In this document: positions 60,001-64,000 of the stretch, in pieces
How the letters are laid out: each line of letters begins with the position of its first letter
How positions within the stretch are numbered: the stretch's first letter is position 1
Assembly (NCBI RefSeq): GCF_001039355.2
Contig: NW_019776157.1
Span: forward strand, 206,807 to 270,806
Direction: 5' to 3'
From: Lingula anatina
Taxonomy: Eukaryota; Brachiopoda; Lingulata; Lingulida; Lingulidae
DNA length: 64,000 nt
Made by a program: the position numbers and the translations under genes
The notes under the pieces: model-generated
What the model was told of the DNA's origin: nothing
The model's database searches: none
What the model saw: the letters and a program-made list of their open reading frames with translations, nothing else

Positions 60001-63000
60001 GAGCCCAAGGGTTTGTTTCATAAAAAACTAAAACTGCAATTGAAAGGCCGAAATTGAAAGAAATATATTGCTCTTGCCTTATAAAACAAAAGAAATATCT
60101 TATTTTTTAGTCCAGTAGTTACTTTAATTTGCACCATTCAAACTAAAATTTCCACACCATCCATTACACATATCCATAGGCCCAATCATTTATTTGTGAT
60201 TGAATAGTTTACTTCATGTAATTAATATCCAGATATTTCAGTTTCAACACTACTTGGTGTGGCCTAAACTACTTGGGAACATGCCTGTAACCACATAATT
60301 GTGCCAGTGGCCCCTTAACAGACATCATTAACCTCTACAGTGAGCCACACATCAAACCAACTACCTTCTGTAGTAAAAACACGACAGATTTCCATGTGTT
60401 AGCAATAGAACCTAATAAAACCCAATTCAACCCAGCGGCTGTGCAACACATATCTACAGCGGAGAAACTTCCGCAGCAGATTTCTTCGTTTAATCCTTTT
60501 TTCACATGTCAAATACTGCAGTGTTTTAGTTTTTTTCTGAGTGATTTCTTCATTGCTCTTTTAAAAAGGTTAGCATGGTTTTAAGAGCATTTTATACCAA
60601 TATATCATGCTTGCGTATAATGCAGAATTACTTTTCCAGAAGGTCAAAGTGAAAAAAAGTGGAAAACAGATGATTTACTGTGGTACACAATTTTTCCAAA
60701 AATTCAGGCTGAACCTTGTATTTCATGCAAGTTTATGCACTTTTCTTATTTTTTTACTTAACAAATATCTGCTTTATTTCCTCAATTGTAACAAAATTTT
60801 GTCTGTTTTATGTTTTAAATCTATTCTCAAAAACTAGGAAAACTGAAGTGTGAGGAGTTAACAAAAGTGTGACCATCTCCTCCTATCCAACTGCTCAACA
60901 GCTACACTGCACTGCACTGACATGACAATTTAAGCCAATTTGTCTCCATAAAAATTAATTAAATTTGCTTTAAGTGCACCACTCATGTAAGAAAACAAAC
61001 AAAACGAGGAAAAAAGATTACAACAACCAACAGTTGGTTAACCTCAAATATCTCGTAATAAGTAACTTGACTTCTCTGTTCACTAAACCCCACCACAATG
61101 TGTTTCCTGCAAAAGTGACAACTTAATTAACCAATTCCTGTCGAATACTGCCACACCATCCCCTTCTGAATCAGAGGACTTAAATTACAAACATCCCTAT
61201 CTCCTAACATGTCAATTGTGTAGTCCCTTTACAATGTTTATATTACTGTGCATATCAAAATGTACCATGTTTTTATTTATTTATCTACTTATTTGTGTAA
61301 TTGTAATTTTATAATTATATGTAGCTTGATAATACCATGTACACTATACTTTATATCAATAAAGTTTTTCTTCTTCCCTTTACAACTTCTCCCAAAAGCC
61401 TACCCCTGAGATAAAATGAGCTTTTTCAGGGGTAAATCAGGGGGGTGGGGTGGTGGGTGTTGTCTTTTTTTTAAAAAGAGCATAAGGCTGGGCCCCATAT
61501 ACACCCCTTCAAAAAATTATATTTTAAAACAAAAGTACTTATAGTGTTTTAGTTTAAATTCTGGTGTACATTAGCTGAAGATAACAGACAAGTAGTAGTC
61601 CACATAAATAAGTATCCTAGTTCTGTTTCACTAAACATTTTTATGGTTATGTTGTAAACAACTCATTACTGAACAGATCCAAGCAAAAGAGGAGGGGTTC
61701 TAGAGGATGAGAAACAGATGACAGGGATCATCACATCATTAAAATAGAATGGCTTAAGGACCCCTGACCTTCAGTCAGAAATCAAAGGTGTGTAAAGTCA
61801 GTCATCTGGAAATTGCTCTTCCGGATTTCTCTTTTGATATTCTTTAAACAATTTTATTTTGCGGCAAAATTGCAGTCAATTCCTGGACTTTTGATACTGA
61901 TGCTTTAATGTAACTCGTACGGTGTGGACATCTTCGACTTTGTTTTTGTTTTTTTTTAATTTCAAAGAAAAACTAAATCCTGACAATTAAAGAGAACATG
62001 CTAGCTTTTGATCAAGCAGTGCAAAATAGTGAATATAAATAAAAGTGTTTATTCAAAAGTGTATAAAAACATGCATGAAATAAATGGCATATATCTTTTC
62101 ATTTCAATGAATGAAGAACTGTATGGCAGAGAGCAGTTGTAAATATCACATTTTAGGAGGGGTACCTTCAATTTGTGAAGGAGGCTTGCCATTAAAGGTG
62201 TGGTCACTCTTACAGATTACTGAATGAAGAACACCATCTGCTCTTTTTTATTTCCAGGTGTTTTTTTCAGCTAGCATGATAAAGACCATGAGCCCAGTCT
62301 AATCACCTACTATCTTTTCTGTTTCAGGGAACAGAAGATGAAGAACATTCTTGGCCCTGTGTTTGAATTAATGAAGGGAAAGTGAATCCATCTTTATATT
62401 GGGTGGTTTTAATCTAAGACTGGATGAGAACCAAATTCATTTTAGGTCATTTAATTTTACTTACACATTCATAGTACACAATGTATATGACACAGTTGAT
62501 ATGGCTGGTCTATATTACAGATCTCTGCATCGGTACCTTCCACATAAGTGAATGCTTGTTAATCAAAGTACACCAGCAAAAGTCAAAATTTCTTTCAAAA
62601 AGAATCTTGAATAAACTGAGTTGAAGGCAATAGACTGAATGGGGCCGAACTGTGATAGTTTTCTCACCCTGCATGCAATAGACATAAGCTGAAATTCCAA
62701 CAATTTGGAGAACTGGGATGTTTTGGAAAAGGTCACTTACCAAATAAGAGCTAGCTAGGACAGCTGAGGTCAACCAATACCCTAGTGCAGTGACCCCTCA
62801 CTGGATGTTCTGCAACTAGTGACCAGTTTTCCTACTGCCCTTATCAATCAACAATTACACGTAGGGGAAAAACTAGAGGAATGGTGTCCTTAGGCAATTA
62901 CTAACTCATCATTATCCATCAAGACTGTGATATCTCGTGGGACGCTGGTCAATTTAAAACTGGCGTCCTTTTTGTAATGTAATGACTGAGAGACAAATGA

Positions 63001-64000
63001 GTACCTCATCAACATTAATTGCAGTTGTTAATATTTTTCTAAGTTGGAAACACTTGAAAATTGCAATTGATGCATTTGTCATTGTTGAAGAAAGACAAAG
63101 GGCTGTGAATTAAACAAATAAACCTACTAGTCTTGTGAAAGCACTGGTGTACCAGTTAACAATACAAATTTGCCATTCTGATTTTATCTCAGACCTTCAA
63201 ATAACAATTTTTAAGTGGGTTTATAAATATTGATTGTAATTCTGCCAACAATTTTATACATGGTGTATGTATGGTGTATTTTGGTAATAACAGAAATGTT
63301 GTAATTTCCAGTCAACACCAATTATGTAATGCATTCTCTGCCTCTGGTGTAGTGAGCCTAGCTTCACCAGCTGAACCTTAGAGAAATTTGGGCCTATCTC
63401 CACTTTATTCTGCACAGGTATCCTGGTGATCAGGTCAGGTGTATCACCCCAGGATCACTACACTTTCAGGTGTGTACAGGGATTTAATGTCACATCTCAT
63501 TCTCACCTGCATACACCTTTACTGCACTTAAAGGGATAGTCACACCTTGATTTACATCCCACGTACGTGTGTTTAATTCATAGGTAACAAGAATAGAGCA
63601 GGGATTTATCATCCCATCTCACCTTTATCTATATTGGGACTTAAGTTATGTGATATTATATAGAGATACATGTAGAGTTTAGTTCAAGATGCAGTCGGAA
63701 AAATAATTTACTTTTTTATGCTGGTTCAGACTCAATAACATTGGATAACACAATGTCCAATCTTATTTAAATGCACAATGACAACAAAACAAGAAGAAAA
63801 ACATACAAAGCAGTTTCTAGTTGATGGAAATTCAGTCTTAATTTTCTTCATTTCATTCTATATCTAAGAGTGCATTCAGACTAGATGATCTGCCAACTGA
63901 ATATGGCCAACCCAGTAAGTCCACAGATCATCCGTTCTGAAAGCGCTCATATTTTACCTAGAGCAGACCTTTTTACCAGCAAAAAGGGTAATTCGTTCAC
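60001..64000. repeat. Long near-identical duplicate, version 2 (haplotype-like)
   Basis: It begins immediately after the N at 59998 with GAGCCCAAGGGTTTGTTTC, equal to 54837 onward, and runs to the window end at the position equivalent to 59962. It lacks both insertions of version 1. No gene of its own is seen. Confidence 0.9.

Overview
This is animal nuclear DNA, A/T-rich and repeat-rich. It has many small spliced exons, GT-AG introns, AT and GT microsatellites, and metazoan genes. The genes by themselves say only bilaterian animal. The repeat background fits a lophotrochozoan, probably a mollusc; for example, 41930-42100 carries a tgaccttgaa / ggtcaaggtca type of repeat. The species call is an inference from texture, not a match.

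Layout. (1) 43-1804, plus: the last four coding exons of the HECT ubiquitin ligase HUWE1. (2) 3589-4814, minus: the sterol isomerase EBP in three exons, tail to tail with HUWE1. (3) 5286-12452, plus: the deubiquitinase BAP1, head to head with EBP across about 470 bp that holds an ETS-type site. A tRNA-Asp lies in BAP1 intron 2, and one BAP1 exon is lost at a 1-N gap. (4) 13890-27100: a second copy of the last three BAP1 exons, followed by a tandem array on the minus strand of an unrecognised family of intronless ~168-residue proteins: three intact members, one frameshifted, one cut by a gap and one relic. (5) 28518-37969, minus: two tandem copies of a two-exon, single-pass membrane FkbM-type methyltransferase. 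Between and around them are a Penelope-like retroelement remnant, four copies of a small TIR element and a repeated compound element. (6) 39500-42630: gene-poor sequence with two LINE remnants and a small foldback transposon. (7) 44080-54627, minus: 22 exons of a CPED1-type protein (TTL-like ATP-grasp, cadherin-like domain, PC-esterase), missing only its 5' end. (8) 54837-64000: two near-identical copies of one non-genic segment joined at a single N. One copy carries a LINE insertion and a small retroposed insertion that the other lacks.

The window contains single-N joins (7669, 14327, 21750, 34008, 59998) and one 63-N run (20413-20475). Three of the single-N joins sit between two versions of the same or related sequence, so part of the apparent duplication is probably two haplotypes of a very polymorphic diploid placed end to end. 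The genes are not an operon. HUWE1 and BAP1 both act on ubiquitin but are otherwise independent. The parts least like known annotation are the 168-residue tandem family, and the repeated local duplication of splice boundaries seen in both BAP1 and CPED1.
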